Source of the DNA: Methanolobus sediminis
Lineage (GTDB): Archaea > Halobacteriota > Methanosarcinia > Methanosarcinales > Methanosarcinaceae
Assembly: GCF_031312595.1 (NCBI RefSeq)
Contig: NZ_CP133592.1
Span: 620,001 to 684,000 of the forward strand
Direction of reading: 5' to 3'
DNA length: 64,000 bases
In this document: positions 54,920 to 64,000 of the stretch, piece by piece
Position numbering within the stretch: the stretch's first letter is position 1
Layout of the letters: every line of letters begins with the position of its first letter
Notes under the pieces: model-generated
Told to the model about the DNA's origin: nothing
The model's input: the letters and a program-made list of their open reading frames with translations, nothing else
Database searches by the model: none
Made by a program: the position numbers and the translations under genes

Positions 54920-56062
54920 ATGACGATCAGTGAAGCTACTATTGATGCAATGATCGCCGGGCTCGACCTTCCAAAGAACATCATGAAGACCTTAAAGGAT
55001 GACGTGATGAAGGTAGGAGTTACAAAGAAAGAGCTCGAAGATATCATCGAACAGGTTATGAAAAGTTACGAGTATGCATGTGTAGAGCCCTGTGAGGCAG
55101 TGGGTGTGGTTTCAGCACAGTCCATTGGTGAACCGGGTACCCAGATGACCATGCGTACTTTCCACTATGCGGGTGTCGCTGAAATTAACGTTACACTTGG
55201 TCTGCCACGTCTTATTGAGATCGTGGATGCAAGAAAGACACCAAGCACACCAATGATGACAATCGCACTGGAAGAAGAGTATGCACAGGACAGGGACAAG
55301 GCACGCAGGCTTGCATGGGAGATTGAGGCAACTCATATCGAACACCTTGCAGATATCACAACTGACCTTGCAAATATGCAGCTTATTATTGACCTGCATG
55401 AGAAAACACTTACTCACAGAGCACTTACTCCGGATGAAATCGCAGACAAGCTTCGGGAAGAACTGGATGTAATGGTAAATGTATCAGGCAGTGTTGCAAA
55501 CCAGATAATTGTTACACCTAATGCACCATCATACCGTGAGCTGCTCCAGCTTGCAAAGAACATACACTCAATCACCCTTAAAGGAATTGAAGGTATCAAG
55601 AGAGTAGTTATCAGAAAAGATGGTGAGGAGTACACACTCTATACAGAAGGTTCACAGCTAAAAGAGGTTCTCCAGATCGAAGGTGTCGATGTTACAAGAA
55701 CGTCCACCAACAACATTGGTGAGATCTATGAAGTATTCGGAATCGAAGCTGCAAGGAACTCAATTATTACTGAAGCTACCAACACACTGTCAGAACAGGG
55801 TCTTACTGTTGACATCAGACACATAATGCTTGTATCTGACATCATGTGCTGTGATGGAGAAGTAAAACAGATTGGAAGACACGGTATTTCAGGAGAGAAA
55901 GCCAGTGTGTTCGCTCGTGCAGCATTCGAAGTTACCGTTAACCACTTACTTGATGCAGGAATGCGCGGAGATCGCGACGAGCTCAACGGAGTTACTGAGA
56001 ACATCATCGTAGGACAGCCTATAAAGCTTGGAACCGGAGATGTACACCTCATTACAAAATAA
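54920..56062 (+). CDS. rpoA2: DNA-directed RNA polymerase subunit A'' (Rpo1 C-terminal)
   Basis: 380 residues. '[53 protein letters not shown]' (read in parts) is the trigger-loop region, and the C-terminus has '[35 protein letters not shown]'. The start ATG directly follows the rpoA' stop, with GAGGTG inside the end of rpoA' as ribosome site. Confidence 0.97.
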   Translation: MTISEATIDAMIAGLDLPKNIMKTLKDDVMKVGVTKKELEDIIEQVMKSYEYACVEPCEAVGVVSAQSIGEPGTQMTMRTFHYAGVAEINVTLGLPRLIEIVDARKTPSTPMMTIALEEEYAQDRDKARRLAWEIEATHIEHLADITTDLANMQLIIDLHEKTLTHRALTPDEIADKLREELDVMVNVSGSVANQIIVTPNAPSYRELLQLAKNIHSITLKGIEGIKRVVIRKDGEEYTLYTEGSQLKEVLQIEGVDVTRTSTNNIGEIYEVFGIEAARNSIITEATNTLSEQGLTVDIRHIMLVSDIMCCDGEVKQIGRHGISGEKASVFARAAFEVTVNHLLDAGMRGDRDELNGVTENIIVGQPIKLGTGDVHLITK

Positions 56063-56166
56063 TGCTTCATTATATAGAAGTATATAAAGAACAACCAGAA
56101 AGTAAATATACGGAATCACTTATTAATACAAATCTCAAACTGACGTTATAAATGAGTTGATATAAA

Positions 56167-56454
56167 ATGGATATTAACATTGACAAAGCACTTATCAAAG
56201 TGATCAGAACCGGAAAGGTGATCATCGGGTCAAACAGGACCATCGATGCTGCTGTTAGCAATGATGCTAAAATGGTAGTACTCGCTGCAAACTGTCCTGC
56301 CGATGTAAGAGCCAAGATCGAAAGCACAAACGTACCGATACTCAACTACCCTGGCACAGGAACAGAACTTGGCCCTGCATGCGGAAAACCATTCATCATC
56401 GCTGCAATGGCAATCATTGACAGCGGAGAGTCTGATATTCTGGCTGCCGCTTAA
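56167..56454 (+). CDS. rpl30e: Ribosomal protein L30e
   Basis: 95 residues. '[24 protein letters not shown]', '[20 protein letters not shown]' and '[23 protein letters not shown]' identify the L7Ae/L30e fold protein placed between rpoA'' and nusA in Euryarchaeota. Ends 14 bases before the nusA TTG start. Confidence 0.95.
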   Translation: MDINIDKALIKVIRTGKVIIGSNRTIDAAVSNDAKMVVLAANCPADVRAKIESTNVPILNYPGTGTELGPACGKPFIIAAMAIIDSGESDILAAA

Positions 56455-56468
56455 AGGAGTTGCGATAT

Positions 56469-56894
56469 TTGGGCGAGATCAAGTTATCCACTGAAGGTAT
56501 CCGATACATCGCATTATTTGAAAAATTAACCGGCGCGGCGGTCAAAGATTGTATAATCGATGACGGTAGGATAATATATGTGATAAAGGCAGGCGACATG
56601 GGCGCTGCCATCGGAAGGAAGGGAGAACACATCAACCGTATGAAAAATACAGTGGATAAACAGATCGATCTTGTCGAATATTCGGACGAACCCGGTGTAT
56701 TCATAAAAAATGCATTCAGTCCGGTAACTGTCAAATCAGTGAACATCACAAGCAGGAACAATAAGCGATTAGCTTATGTAGAAGTATCTAATAAGGACAA
56801 GGGTCTTGCCATAGGACGCAATGGGAAAAACATTGAAAAGGTCAAACTTGTCGCAAAGAGACATCACGATATAGATGATGTAATACTGCAGTGA
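56469..56894 (+). CDS. nusA: NusA-like transcription factor (two KH domains)
   Basis: 141 residues. Archaeal NusA keeps only the KH pair: '[24 protein letters not shown]' (KH1, GRKG loop) and '[30 protein letters not shown]' (KH2, GRNG loop). The start is set at TTG 56469, 9 bases after AAAGGAG (56453-56459); TTG 56460 is too close to that site. RNA-binding factor for transcription elongation or termination. Confidence 0.92.
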   Translation: MGEIKLSTEGIRYIALFEKLTGAAVKDCIIDDGRIIYVIKAGDMGAAIGRKGEHINRMKNTVDKQIDLVEYSDEPGVFIKNAFSPVTVKSVNITSRNNKRLAYVEVSNKDKGLAIGRNGKNIEKVKLVAKRHHDIDDVILQ

Positions 56895-56944
56895 TCGTTC
56901 GAATAATATCATACTCATCAAAGACATTAATTGGAGGATATAAT

Positions 56945-57373
56945 ATGCCAAATGGAAAATATGCAGCTCACACACTTCAGCGCATGCGAAAGGATGCAAG
57001 GTGGAAGGATCCTCGCTACAACAGGCGCACACTTGGTCTTGACGTAAAAGCAGACCCTCTTGGTGGTGCACCTCAGGGCAGAGGTATCGTACTGGAGAAA
57101 GTGGGTGTAGAGGCTAAGCAGCCAAACTCAGCAATCAGGAAATGTGTAAGAATTCAGTTGATCAAGAATGGTCGTCAGGTGTCAGCTTTCTGCCCTGGAG
57201 ACGGAGCTATCAACTTTATTGACGAGCACGACGAAGTTACAGTAGAAAGAATCGGTGGCCGCATGGGTGGTGCAATGGGAGATATTCCTGGTGTGCGCTT
57301 CAAGGTCATTGCTGTTAACAACGTATCATTAAACGAGATGGTCATTGGCCGTAAAGAGAAACCAAGGAGATAA
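56945..57373 (+). CDS. rpsL: Ribosomal protein S12
   Basis: 142 residues, archaeal/eukaryotic (S23-like) form. '[20 protein letters not shown]', '[37 protein letters not shown]' and '[23 protein letters not shown]' are diagnostic. ATG 56945 is taken (GGAGGATATA before it); the frame open back to 56891 is not used. Confidence 0.97.
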   Translation: MPNGKYAAHTLQRMRKDARWKDPRYNRRTLGLDVKADPLGGAPQGRGIVLEKVGVEAKQPNSAIRKCVRIQLIKNGRQVSAFCPGDGAINFIDEHDEVTVERIGGRMGGAMGDIPGVRFKVIAVNNVSLNEMVIGRKEKPRR

Positions 57374-57378
57374 TCCAT

Positions 57379-57939
57379 ATGTACAAATTATTCGGAAAAT
57401 GGGATCTCAGCGAGGTAGAGGTTGCTGACCAGGGTATCAAAAGGTACGTAAATCTCGATCCTGTAATCATCCCACATACAAATGGTAAGCATGCAAGACA
57501 GCAGTTCAACAAGTCAGACATCTGCATTGTTGAGAGGCTTGTCAACAACATCATGCGCAATGAGCAGAACACAGGAAAGAAACAGAGAGCAATGATGATA
57601 GTCTCTGAGTCTTTCGATATCATTAACAAGAGAACACAGAAGAACCCTGTACAGGTACTTGTAGAAGCTATTGCAAATGCAGGTCCAAGGGAAGAAGTTG
57701 TCAGACTTAAGTACGGCGGAATATCCGTACCAAAGGCAGTTGACACTGCTCCACAGAGACGTGTTGACTCTGCACTAAGATACATCACAAAAGGTGCAAA
57801 TCAGGCAGCTTTCAAGTCCAAGAGAAGTGCAGCAGAATGTCTCGCAGCAGAGCTTATTGCAGCTTCAAACCGTGATGCAAAATGCTTCTCAATCAACAGG
57901 AAAGATGCGAAAGAAAGAGTCGCGAAGGCAGCACGTTAA
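57379..57939 (+). CDS. rpsG: Ribosomal protein S7
   Basis: 186 residues, 5 bases after rpsL. '[25 protein letters not shown]', '[31 protein letters not shown]' and '[30 protein letters not shown]' are typical of archaeal S7. Confidence 0.97.
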   Translation: MYKLFGKWDLSEVEVADQGIKRYVNLDPVIIPHTNGKHARQQFNKSDICIVERLVNNIMRNEQNTGKKQRAMMIVSESFDIINKRTQKNPVQVLVEAIANAGPREEVVRLKYGGISVPKAVDTAPQRRVDSALRYITKGANQAAFKSKRSAAECLAAELIAASNRDAKCFSINRKDAKERVAKAAR

Positions 57940-57972
57940 CGCTGTACAATTATTTAAGTAAGGGTAATTAAT

Positions 57973-60171
57973 ATGGCAAGAGATAAAATGGTCGACCGTG
58001 TCGCAGCACTCATGAGCGAACCAAAGATGATTCGTAACATTGGTATCGTTGCGCACATTGATCACGGTAAAACAACTTTATCAGACAACCTTCTTGCAGG
58101 CGCAGGCATGCTCTCTAAAGAGCTTGCCGGTAACGCATGCTGGACCGACTCTGATGAAGAAGAACAAGCAAGAGGTATTACAATTGATTCCGCAAACGTT
58201 TCAATGGTCCACGAGTATGATGGAGAGGAATACCTTATCAACCTTATCGACACACCAGGTCACGTAGACTTTGGTGGGGACGTTACACGTGCAATGCGTG
58301 CAGTAGACGGAGCAGTAGTGGTAATTGACGCTGTAGAAGGTACAATGCCACAGACTGAGACTGTACTCAGGCAGGCACTCAAAGAGCATGTCAAGCCAGT
58401 TCTGTTCATCAACAAGGTAGACCGTCTCATCAATGAGTTACAGGTCGACGGACAGGAAATGCAGATCAGACTCGGAAAACTCATTGACCACGTAAACAAG
58501 CTCATCAAAGGTATGAACGAAGAGCGTTACAAGGCAGGATGGAGAGTCGACGCAGCAGAAGGTACTGTTGCATTCGGTTCCGCGCTGTACAACTGGGCAA
58601 TCAGTGTACCAATGATGAAGAAGACAGGAGTCAGCTTCCAGCAGATCTATGATTATAATAAAGCAGATGATCCTGCAAAAATAAGGGAGCTTGCAGACAA
58701 GTGTCCACTCCACGAAGTTCTTAACGACATGGTAATCAGGTACCTTCCATCACCTCTTGAGGCACAGGAAGGAAGGATTGGCGCTATCTGGCACGGAGAC
58801 AAGACTTCTCAAATCTACAAATCAATGATCAATGCAGACCCTAAAGCTGACCTTGCTTTCATGGTAACAGATATCACCATGGACCCACATGCAGGTGAAG
58901 TTGCAACCGGAAGGTTATTCAGTGGATCACTTGAGCGTGGAATGGAAGTATTCGTATCCGGTACATCAAAAAAGAACAGAATTCAGCAAGTCGGTGTTTT
59001 CATGGGTCCAAAGAGACTTGATGTGGATATAATTCCTGCTGGAAACATTGCAGCTGTAACCGGACTTAGAGACGCTATTGTCGGTTCAACAGTAACAACC
59101 CTTGAGGGCATGGAGCCTTTCGAGAGTATTACTCACGCAAGTGAACCTGTAGTTACCGTCGCAGTAGAAGCAAAGCACATGAAGGACCTTCCAAAGCTTG
59201 TTGATGTACTGAGACAAGTCGCAAAGGAAGACCCGACACTTAAGATCACACTTGACGAAGAGACCGGCGAACACCTGATGGCAGGTATGGGAGAACTTCA
59301 CCTTGAGGTCATTGCTCACAGAATTCAGCGTGATAAGGGTGTAGAGATCACAACCACACCACCAATCGTAGTATACCGTGAGACAATCCGCGGCAGTGCA
59401 GGTCCTGTCGAAGGTAAGTCACCAAACAGACACAACAGGTTCTATGTTGAGATCGAGCCTCTTGAGGAAGGCGTCAGAGACCTTATCAAGGCCGGCGAGA
59501 TATCCATGCGTATGCCTGAAGTCGAGCGCAGAGAAAAGCTCATAGCAGCAGGTCTGGACAAAGACCAAGCAAAGGGCATCGTAGATATATACGAGAGCAA
59601 TGTTTACATTGACATGACAAAAGGTATCCAGTACCTCAATGAAACCATGGAACTTGTCCTTGAAGGATTCCATGAAGTAATGAAGGGCGGACCTCTTTCA
59701 AAGGAACCATGTATGGGTGTTAAGGTAAAGCTCGTTGATGCTAAGTTGCACGAAGATGCTGTCCACAGAGGACCAGCACAGGTAATTCCTGCATCCAGGC
59801 AGGGTATCCAGGCAGCAATGCTTATGGCTGATGATACACTTCTCGAACCATACCAGAAAGTATTCATCCAGGTCCCACAGGACAACATGGGCGGTGCAAC
59901 CAAGGAAATCCAGGGACGCCGTGGAATCATTATCAACATGACCGCTGAAGGTGACATGACCATCATTGAGTCTAGGGCACCAGTATCCGAACTGTTCGGA
60001 TTTGCAGGAGATATCAGATCCGCAACAGAAGGACGTGCAATGTGGAGCACAGAATTTGCAGGATTTGACACACTTCCAGCAAGCTTGACAGCAGAGATTG
60101 TATGTGGTATCAGAGAGAGGAAGGGACTTAAGAAGGAACTTCCACAGGCATCTGACTACCTTAGCATGTAA
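57973..60171 (+). CDS. fusA: Elongation factor 2 (EF-G/EF-2 GTPase)
   Basis: 732 residues. GTPase motifs: G1 'AHIDHGKTT', G2 'RGITI', G3 '[10 protein letters not shown]', G4 'NKVDR'. The domain IV loop '[16 protein letters not shown]' carries His598, the residue expected to be diphthamide. Translocation factor of the ribosome, 33 bases after rpsG in the str operon. Confidence 0.97.
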   Translation: MARDKMVDRVAALMSEPKMIRNIGIVAHIDHGKTTLSDNLLAGAGMLSKELAGNACWTDSDEEEQARGITIDSANVSMVHEYDGEEYLINLIDTPGHVDFGGDVTRAMRAVDGAVVVIDAVEGTMPQTETVLRQALKEHVKPVLFINKVDRLINELQVDGQEMQIRLGKLIDHVNKLIKGMNEERYKAGWRVDAAEGTVAFGSALYNWAISVPMMKKTGVSFQQIYDYNKADDPAKIRELADKCPLHEVLNDMVIRYLPSPLEAQEGRIGAIWHGDKTSQIYKSMINADPKADLAFMVTDITMDPHAGEVATGRLFSGSLERGMEVFVSGTSKKNRIQQVGVFMGPKRLDVDIIPAGNIAAVTGLRDAIVGSTVTTLEGMEPFESITHASEPVVTVAVEAKHMKDLPKLVDVLRQVAKEDPTLKITLDEETGEHLMAGMGELHLEVIAHRIQRDKGVEITTTPPIVVYRETIRGSAGPVEGKSPNRHNRFYVEIEPLEEGVRDLIKAGEISMRMPEVERREKLIAAGLDKDQAKGIVDIYESNVYIDMTKGIQYLNETMELVLEGFHEVMKGGPLSKEPCMGVKVKLVDAKLHEDAVHRGPAQVIPASRQGIQAAMLMADDTLLEPYQKVFIQVPQDNMGGATKEIQGRRGIIINMTAEGDMTIIESRAPVSELFGFAGDIRSATEGRAMWSTEFAGFDTLPASLTAEIVCGIRERKGLKKELPQASDYLSM

Positions 60172-60179
60172 TCACAGGA

Positions 60180-60210
60180 TTTTGCAGTATTTTTTACTGC
60201 AAAACCTTAT
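60180..60210 (+). terminator. Terminator after fusA
   Basis: TTTTGCAGT-ATTTTTT-ACTGCAAAA (60180-60204), a 9-bp stem with T-rich loop followed by 'ccttattt', just 9 bases beyond the fusA stop. It separates fusA from the tuf promoter. Confidence 0.55.
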
Positions 60211-60218
60211 TTCGTCAG

Positions 60219-60232
60219 AAAGGTTTAAACGT
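60219..60232 (+). promoter_or_regulatory. Promoter of tuf
   Basis: 'aaaggtttaaacgt', identical in 14 bases to the mcr promoter element at 18652-18665. A start about 25 bases on would leave a leader of about 35-40 bases before ATG 60295. Confidence 0.6.
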
Positions 60233-60294
60233 AAGAAGACCTATTATGGCAAATCAAACTGATATATTGATATTAAATTAAAGGAGATATGAAA

Positions 60295-61563
60295 ATGGCA
60301 GCTGAGAAACCACACATGAACTTAGCAGTTATCGGTCACGTAGACCACGGCAAGTCAACCTTTGTCGGAAGATTGATGTTCGAGACAGGAGCAGTACCTG
60401 CTCACCTTATCGAAAAATACAGAGCTGAAGCAAAAGAGAAAGGTAAAGAATCCTTCGCTTTCGCATGGGTAATGGACTCACTCAAGGAAGAGCGTGAGAG
60501 AGGAGTTACCATCGACATCTCCCACAAGAGATTCGACACCGACAAGTACTACTTCACAGTAGTAGACTGTCCAGGTCACCGTGACTTCGTAAAGAACATG
60601 ATCACCGGTGCATCCCAGGCAGATGCAGCTGTTCTTGTCGTAGCAGCACCTGATGGTGTAATGGCACAGACAAAGGAACACGTTTTCCTTTCAAGAACAC
60701 TCGGTATCAACCAGCTTATCGTTGCTGTAAACAAGATGGATGCAGCTGAATACAGCCAGGAAAGATACGAACAGGTAAAGAAAGATGTAAGCCAGCTCCT
60801 CGGTATGGTAGGATTCAAGGCAGCAGAGATTCCATTCGTACCAACATCCGCATTCGAGGGTGACAACATCACAAAGTCAAGCCCTAACACCCCATGGTAC
60901 ACTGGTCCATCCCTCCTTGAATGCCTCAACGAGCTTAAGGAACCAGAAAAGCCAGACACACTTCCACTCCGTATCCCTGTACAGGATGCATACACCATTT
61001 CCGGTATCGGAACTGTACCAGTAGGTAGAGTAGAGACTGGTGTCATGAAGAAGGGTGACAATGTAATCTTCAACCCAAGCGGCGTATCTGGAGAAGTAAA
61101 GTCAATCGAGATGCACCACGAAGAAGTTCCACAGGCTGTCCCTGGAGACAACATCGGATGGAACGTAAGAGGTGTAGGTAAGAACGACGTACGCAGAGGA
61201 GATGTCTGTGGTCCAACATCAAACCCACCATCTGTAGCAGAAGAGTTCACAGGACAGATCGTAGTCCTTCAGCACCCATCCGCAATCACAGCAGGATACA
61301 CACCAGTATTCCACTGCCACACCACCCAGACCGCATGTACTCTCATGTCCATTGACAAGAAACTTGATCCAAAGACAGGTCAGGTCAAGGAAGAGAATGC
61401 AGCATTCATTAAGGCTGGCGACGCAGCAATTGTAACCATCAGGCCAACCAGACCAATGGTAATTGAACCTGTAAAGGAAATTCCACAGCTCGGTAGATTC
61501 GCTATCCGTGATATGGGAATGACCATTGCTGCTGGCATGTGCATGAGTGTCAAACAGAAGTAA
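60295..61563 (+). CDS. tuf: Elongation factor 1-alpha
   Basis: 422 residues. G1 'GHVDHGKST', '[10 protein letters not shown]', G3 '[28 protein letters not shown]' (in parts) and G4 'NKMD' are all present. Of two in-frame ATGs, 60295 is preferred over 60289 because AAGGAG (60281-60286) is 8 bases before it and only 2 before the other. Carries aminoacyl-tRNA to the ribosome. Strong codon bias as in mcr genes. Confidence 0.97.
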   Translation: MAAEKPHMNLAVIGHVDHGKSTFVGRLMFETGAVPAHLIEKYRAEAKEKGKESFAFAWVMDSLKEERERGVTIDISHKRFDTDKYYFTVVDCPGHRDFVKNMITGASQADAAVLVVAAPDGVMAQTKEHVFLSRTLGINQLIVAVNKMDAAEYSQERYEQVKKDVSQLLGMVGFKAAEIPFVPTSAFEGDNITKSSPNTPWYTGPSLLECLNELKEPEKPDTLPLRIPVQDAYTISGIGTVPVGRVETGVMKKGDNVIFNPSGVSGEVKSIEMHHEEVPQAVPGDNIGWNVRGVGKNDVRRGDVCGPTSNPPSVAEEFTGQIVVLQHPSAITAGYTPVFHCHTTQTACTLMSIDKKLDPKTGQVKEENAAFIKAGDAAIVTIRPTRPMVIEPVKEIPQLGRFAIRDMGMTIAAGMCMSVKQK

Positions 61564-61588
61564 GACACTCAAATTTTCCTTTTTTTAG

Positions 61589-61912
<324 letters not shown>

Positions 61913-61916
61913 AAAC

Positions 61917-62023
61917 TATAGTTATTGCTTTATCAATAACTATAACCCTTAAGTTACAGATTACATCTGTAACCTATCCTACTTCTTAACTTTCATATAG
62001 CCAGCCAGTGCTGGCTATGAAAG
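61917..62023 (+). terminator. Three successive hairpins after rpsJ
   Basis: TATAGTTATTG-N6-CAATAACTATA (61917-61944), GTTACAGAT-TAC-ATCTGTAAC (61953-61973) and CTTTCA(TA)TAGCCAGC-N2-4-GCTGGCTATGAAAG (61990-62023). Stems are 11, 9 and about 14 bp. They form a tandem 3'-end structure of the str operon; they may act as terminators, processing sites or exonuclease blocks. Confidence 0.55.
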
Positions 62024-62106
62024 ATTCACATATAGAACTGCTGTAAATAATCTCTTTTAAAAAGTTCTTCCGTTTCCTTAAATACTACTGAACAAAAGTA
62101 TCAGTA

Positions 62107-62121
62107 CCGTAAAATATATCT
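62107..62121 (+). promoter_or_regulatory. Probable TATA box of the SQR-like operon
   Basis: 'ccgtaaaatatatct' lies about 36-50 bases before ATG 62157, followed by a GGGG ribosome-site candidate (62145-62148). Confidence 0.45.
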
Positions 62122-62156
62122 AAACCACAAACTGATAAAAAATATGGGGTTTAACT

Positions 62157-63347
62157 ATGAAAGAAAAGGTATTGATATTAGGAGCGGGCTATGCCGGATC
62201 GGTGGTAGCTAATAAACTGGCAAGAGAATTCAGACAAAAAATAGCTAAAGACGAACTTGAAATAACTGTTTTAGACAAAAGCGACACAAGCATCAATCAG
62301 GGCGGATTTACATTTCTTCCATTCGGGCTTTATACCCCTGAAGATATAATACGAAAAAGAAGTAAGCTTATCAGCCCACGTGTAAATTCCATTTTCGGAG
62401 AAGATGGAGAAGTTACAGCCATTGACATCAAAAGCAAAGAAGTAGGCGTCAAAAGCGGAAAGAAATACAATTATGACTACCTTGTAATTGCAATGGGTGC
62501 AAGACCCATAAAAGATGCTGTTCCGGGATTGGCTGATGACCTGCACACATTCTATACTTCAATTGAAGAAGCAATGGAAGTCGGCAAAAAGATAAACAGT
62601 ATCGAAAAAGGAGACATTGTAATATCCGTTGCAGCAATGCCAATACCCTGTCCGGGAGCACCTGTCAAATTTACCTTCATGCTTGATAGTTACCTGAGGA
62701 ACGTAAGGAAGAACAGGGAACAATTCAACATAAAATTACTCTGGCCAATGGAACCTATAGGACCTCCTGAATTCAACAAACTTGTGAGCGGACTCCTTAA
62801 AGAAAAGGACATAGAAGTAAAAAGAAGCTTCCCACTGGGAGAAGTCAATGCTTCCACAAAAGAACTCAGCTCAAAAGAAGGAGAGAAGGTCAAATACGAC
62901 TTATTAATAGCAGTTCCCCCGCATAAACCACAGCAAGTACTTTCAGACTCAGGACTCACCGATGAAAAAGGATGGGTACCATGTGATAAAAACACCCTCC
63001 AGTACAGAGGACCTGCAGGCAACCATGATAATGTATACGTCCTTGGAGACAACGGGCCGGCAGATGTGCTGAAAACCGGAATAGGAGCACATTATCAATC
63101 CCTTGTTGTCAGTCAGAATCTCATCAATGAAATATATGGTAACGGAACAAAAGTACCATATGAAGGAGAAACAGGTTGCCCCATCATAGTAGAAACTGAA
63201 ACACCGACCTCATCTGGCCAGGCTTACATTGCCACCTGGAATTATGGAACCATGCCTGCACCATTCAAACCTACAAAAATGGGATGGTATGTATATCGCA
63301 TGTATTACTACCTGCACTGGGATATGAGTGTTAAAGGGTTGTTCTAA
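62157..63347 (+). CDS. Sulfide:quinone oxidoreductase-like flavoprotein
   Basis: 396 residues. FAD-binding 'LILGAGYAGSVVANKL' at the N-terminus, 'YDYLVIAMGARPIKDAVPGL', 'AAMPIPCPGAPVKFTFMLDSYLR' with a cysteine, 'NVYVLGDNGPADVLKTGIGAHYQ' (second FAD motif) and 'TGCPIIVETE' with another cysteine. The overall pattern is that of SQR/NDH-2-like flavoproteins; the two cysteines may be the redox pair. The C-terminus 'KMGWYVYRMYYYLHWDMSVKG' is amphipathic and may touch the membrane. Methanophenazine could be the acceptor in this organism, but that is inference. Cotranscribed with the DUF1641 gene. Confidence 0.83.
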   Translation: MKEKVLILGAGYAGSVVANKLAREFRQKIAKDELEITVLDKSDTSINQGGFTFLPFGLYTPEDIIRKRSKLISPRVNSIFGEDGEVTAIDIKSKEVGVKSGKKYNYDYLVIAMGARPIKDAVPGLADDLHTFYTSIEEAMEVGKKINSIEKGDIVISVAAMPIPCPGAPVKFTFMLDSYLRNVRKNREQFNIKLLWPMEPIGPPEFNKLVSGLLKEKDIEVKRSFPLGEVNASTKELSSKEGEKVKYDLLIAVPPHKPQQVLSDSGLTDEKGWVPCDKNTLQYRGPAGNHDNVYVLGDNGPADVLKTGIGAHYQSLVVSQNLINEIYGNGTKVPYEGETGCPIIVETETPTSSGQAYIATWNYGTMPAPFKPTKMGWYVYRMYYYLHWDMSVKGLF

Positions 63348-63359
63348 GGAGGGAAAAAT

Positions 63360-63716
63360 ATGGAAAATGATAATATACCAACAAATATTCCAATTGCACC
63401 GGAAGATATGGATGCCTTCCTGGACCTCATCAGAACTGCAAGGATTATGCAGGATTACATGAATGATCAGACTGCACATGGAATAGCTGAGATCATGACT
63501 ACCATGTTCAAACTGATAAATGCTGCAATGAGCACTGACATGGTTGAGATCATGGAAAGAGCAGTTCAGGACCCTGAGCTGGATAAAGCAATTCTTAACC
63601 CTCCTAAAGTAGGACTGGGAGGACTGATTAAACAGATGGGTGACGAAGACTTCCAGAAAGGTATGGGTGTCTTACTCACATTTGTAAAAGCAATAGGAAG
63701 AGCTACTGAAGAGTAA
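63360..63716 (+). CDS. DUF1641 protein
   Basis: 118 residues, 12 bases after the SQR-like gene with a GGAGGG ribosome site. 'HGIAEIMTTMFKLINAAMSTDMVEIMERAV' and 'PPKVGLGGLIKQMGDEDFQKGMGVLLTFVKAIGRA' match DUF1641, a helical family that often accompanies SQR-like oxidoreductases and some dehydrogenases. Probably an accessory or membrane-docking partner. Confidence 0.85.
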   Translation: MENDNIPTNIPIAPEDMDAFLDLIRTARIMQDYMNDQTAHGIAEIMTTMFKLINAAMSTDMVEIMERAVQDPELDKAILNPPKVGLGGLIKQMGDEDFQKGMGVLLTFVKAIGRATEE

Positions 63717-63730
63717 AAACCGATTAAGAG

Positions 63731-63762
63731 ATTCCCAGTTATGTGGGAATTTCATTTTCTTT
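63731..63762 (+). terminator. Terminator after DUF1641 gene
   Basis: ATTCCCA-GTTATG-TGGGAAT (63731-63750), a perfect 7-bp stem followed by 'ttcattttcttt'. It overlaps the 3' end of the convergent histidine kinase gene (stop at 63739). Confidence 0.65.
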
Positions 63763-64000
63763 AACTGGAATCGGATCTCCTTCGCCTCCATTGTTCCTGT
63801 TATCGTCGTAGAACTTGATAATGAATGTCGCTCCTGATGGAGTATTATCCTCTACGGATATCTCTCCGTACCTTTCAACTATTCTTTTTACAATGTACAA
63901 TCCAAGACCAGTGTTTCCGGATTTACCATATTTGAAACCTTCATCGAATATCCTCTCTTTTATTTTGTCCGGTATACCACTTCCATTATCGGATATCCTG
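63739..64000 (-). CDS. Histidine kinase, C-terminal part (5' end beyond window)
   Basis: About 87 codons of a minus-strand gene ending at TAA 63741-63739. The visible residues are the HATPase core: 'ISDNGSGIPDKIKERIF' (G1/N-D box), 'YGKSGNTGLGLYIVKRIVERY' (G2 box) and 'TPSGATFIIKF', then an Asn/Gly/Asp-rich tail. Sensor domains and the phospho-accepting His lie outside the window, so the signal is unknown. Confidence 0.88.
   Translation of the reverse strand, partial: RISDNGSGIPDKIKERIFDEGFKYGKSGNTGLGLYIVKRIVERYGEISVEDNTPSGATFIIKFYDDNRNNGGEGDPIPVKENEIPT

Overview
The window comes from a methylotrophic methanogenic archaeon of the Methanosarcinaceae, most like Methanolobus, Methanococcoides or Methanohalophilus. 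This rests on a complete mcrBDCGA operon, the methanogenesis-specific radical SAM protein Mmp10 next to it, a split RNA polymerase (rpoH, rpoB'', rpoB', rpoA', rpoA'') joined to an archaeal str operon, the D-family DNA polymerase large subunit, archaeal CoA-synthesis enzymes and EF-2/EF-1A. The genus is an inference; no rRNA is present.

Layout. 1-1190: a Fur-family regulator (cut by the left edge) diverging from exonuclease III. 1514-5399: an A/T-rich, tightly overlapping four-gene accessory cassette (PIN-ankyrin protein, radical SAM/SPASM enzyme, P-loop kinase fused to a HAD phosphatase, uracil-phosphoribosyltransferase-like protein). It is the best candidate for an undescribed system. 5490-13432: Tsr3-type rRNA modification enzyme, a Tad-like pilus assembly operon (TadZ-like ATPase with atypical Walker A, GspE/TadA ATPase, two TadB/TadC-like membrane proteins), the two fumarase subunits, tRNA-Leu and a secreted protein. 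13714-27434: DNA polymerase D large subunit, mmp10, mcrBDCGA, a SPASM radical SAM protein and a hydantoinase/oxoprolinase-like protein. 27543-36883: an archaellin-like protein with an inserted domain, a cyclase-like hydrolase, a PHP phosphoesterase, DUF211, a TPR protein, a likely ribosome-rescue operon (Vms1-like release factor, unknown coiled-coil protein, RlmE), two surface lipoproteins (SUMF1-like and GH114-like) and a GNAT enzyme. 37069-40671: an FtsX/ABC/DUF2318 export or metal operon facing a BlaI-type repressor and an M48-like membrane protease, with four TTTACA-N5-TGTAAA operators between them. 40801-47994: CoA synthesis (coaBC, pantoate kinase, 4-phosphopantoate-beta-alanine ligase) with an SPFH protein between, then an HD hydrolase, a deoxyadenosine/SAH deaminase and adenosylhomocysteinase. 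48373-61912: tRNA-Lys, rpoH-rpoB''-rpoB'-rpoA'-rpoA''-rpl30e-nusA-rpsL-rpsG-fusA-tuf-rpsJ. 62157-64000: an SQR-like flavoprotein with DUF1641, and the 3' end of a histidine kinase on the minus strand.

How parts fit together. Mmp10 modifies McrA encoded beside it; the SPASM enzyme just downstream may do the same, and the deaminase/adenosylhomocysteinase pair recycles SAH and 5'-deoxyadenosine released by such enzymes. The BlaI operator array is a clear regulatory circuit readable directly from the DNA. The rpoB'' gene appears to start on AUA. No CRISPR array, transposase, integrase or rRNA operon was seen.
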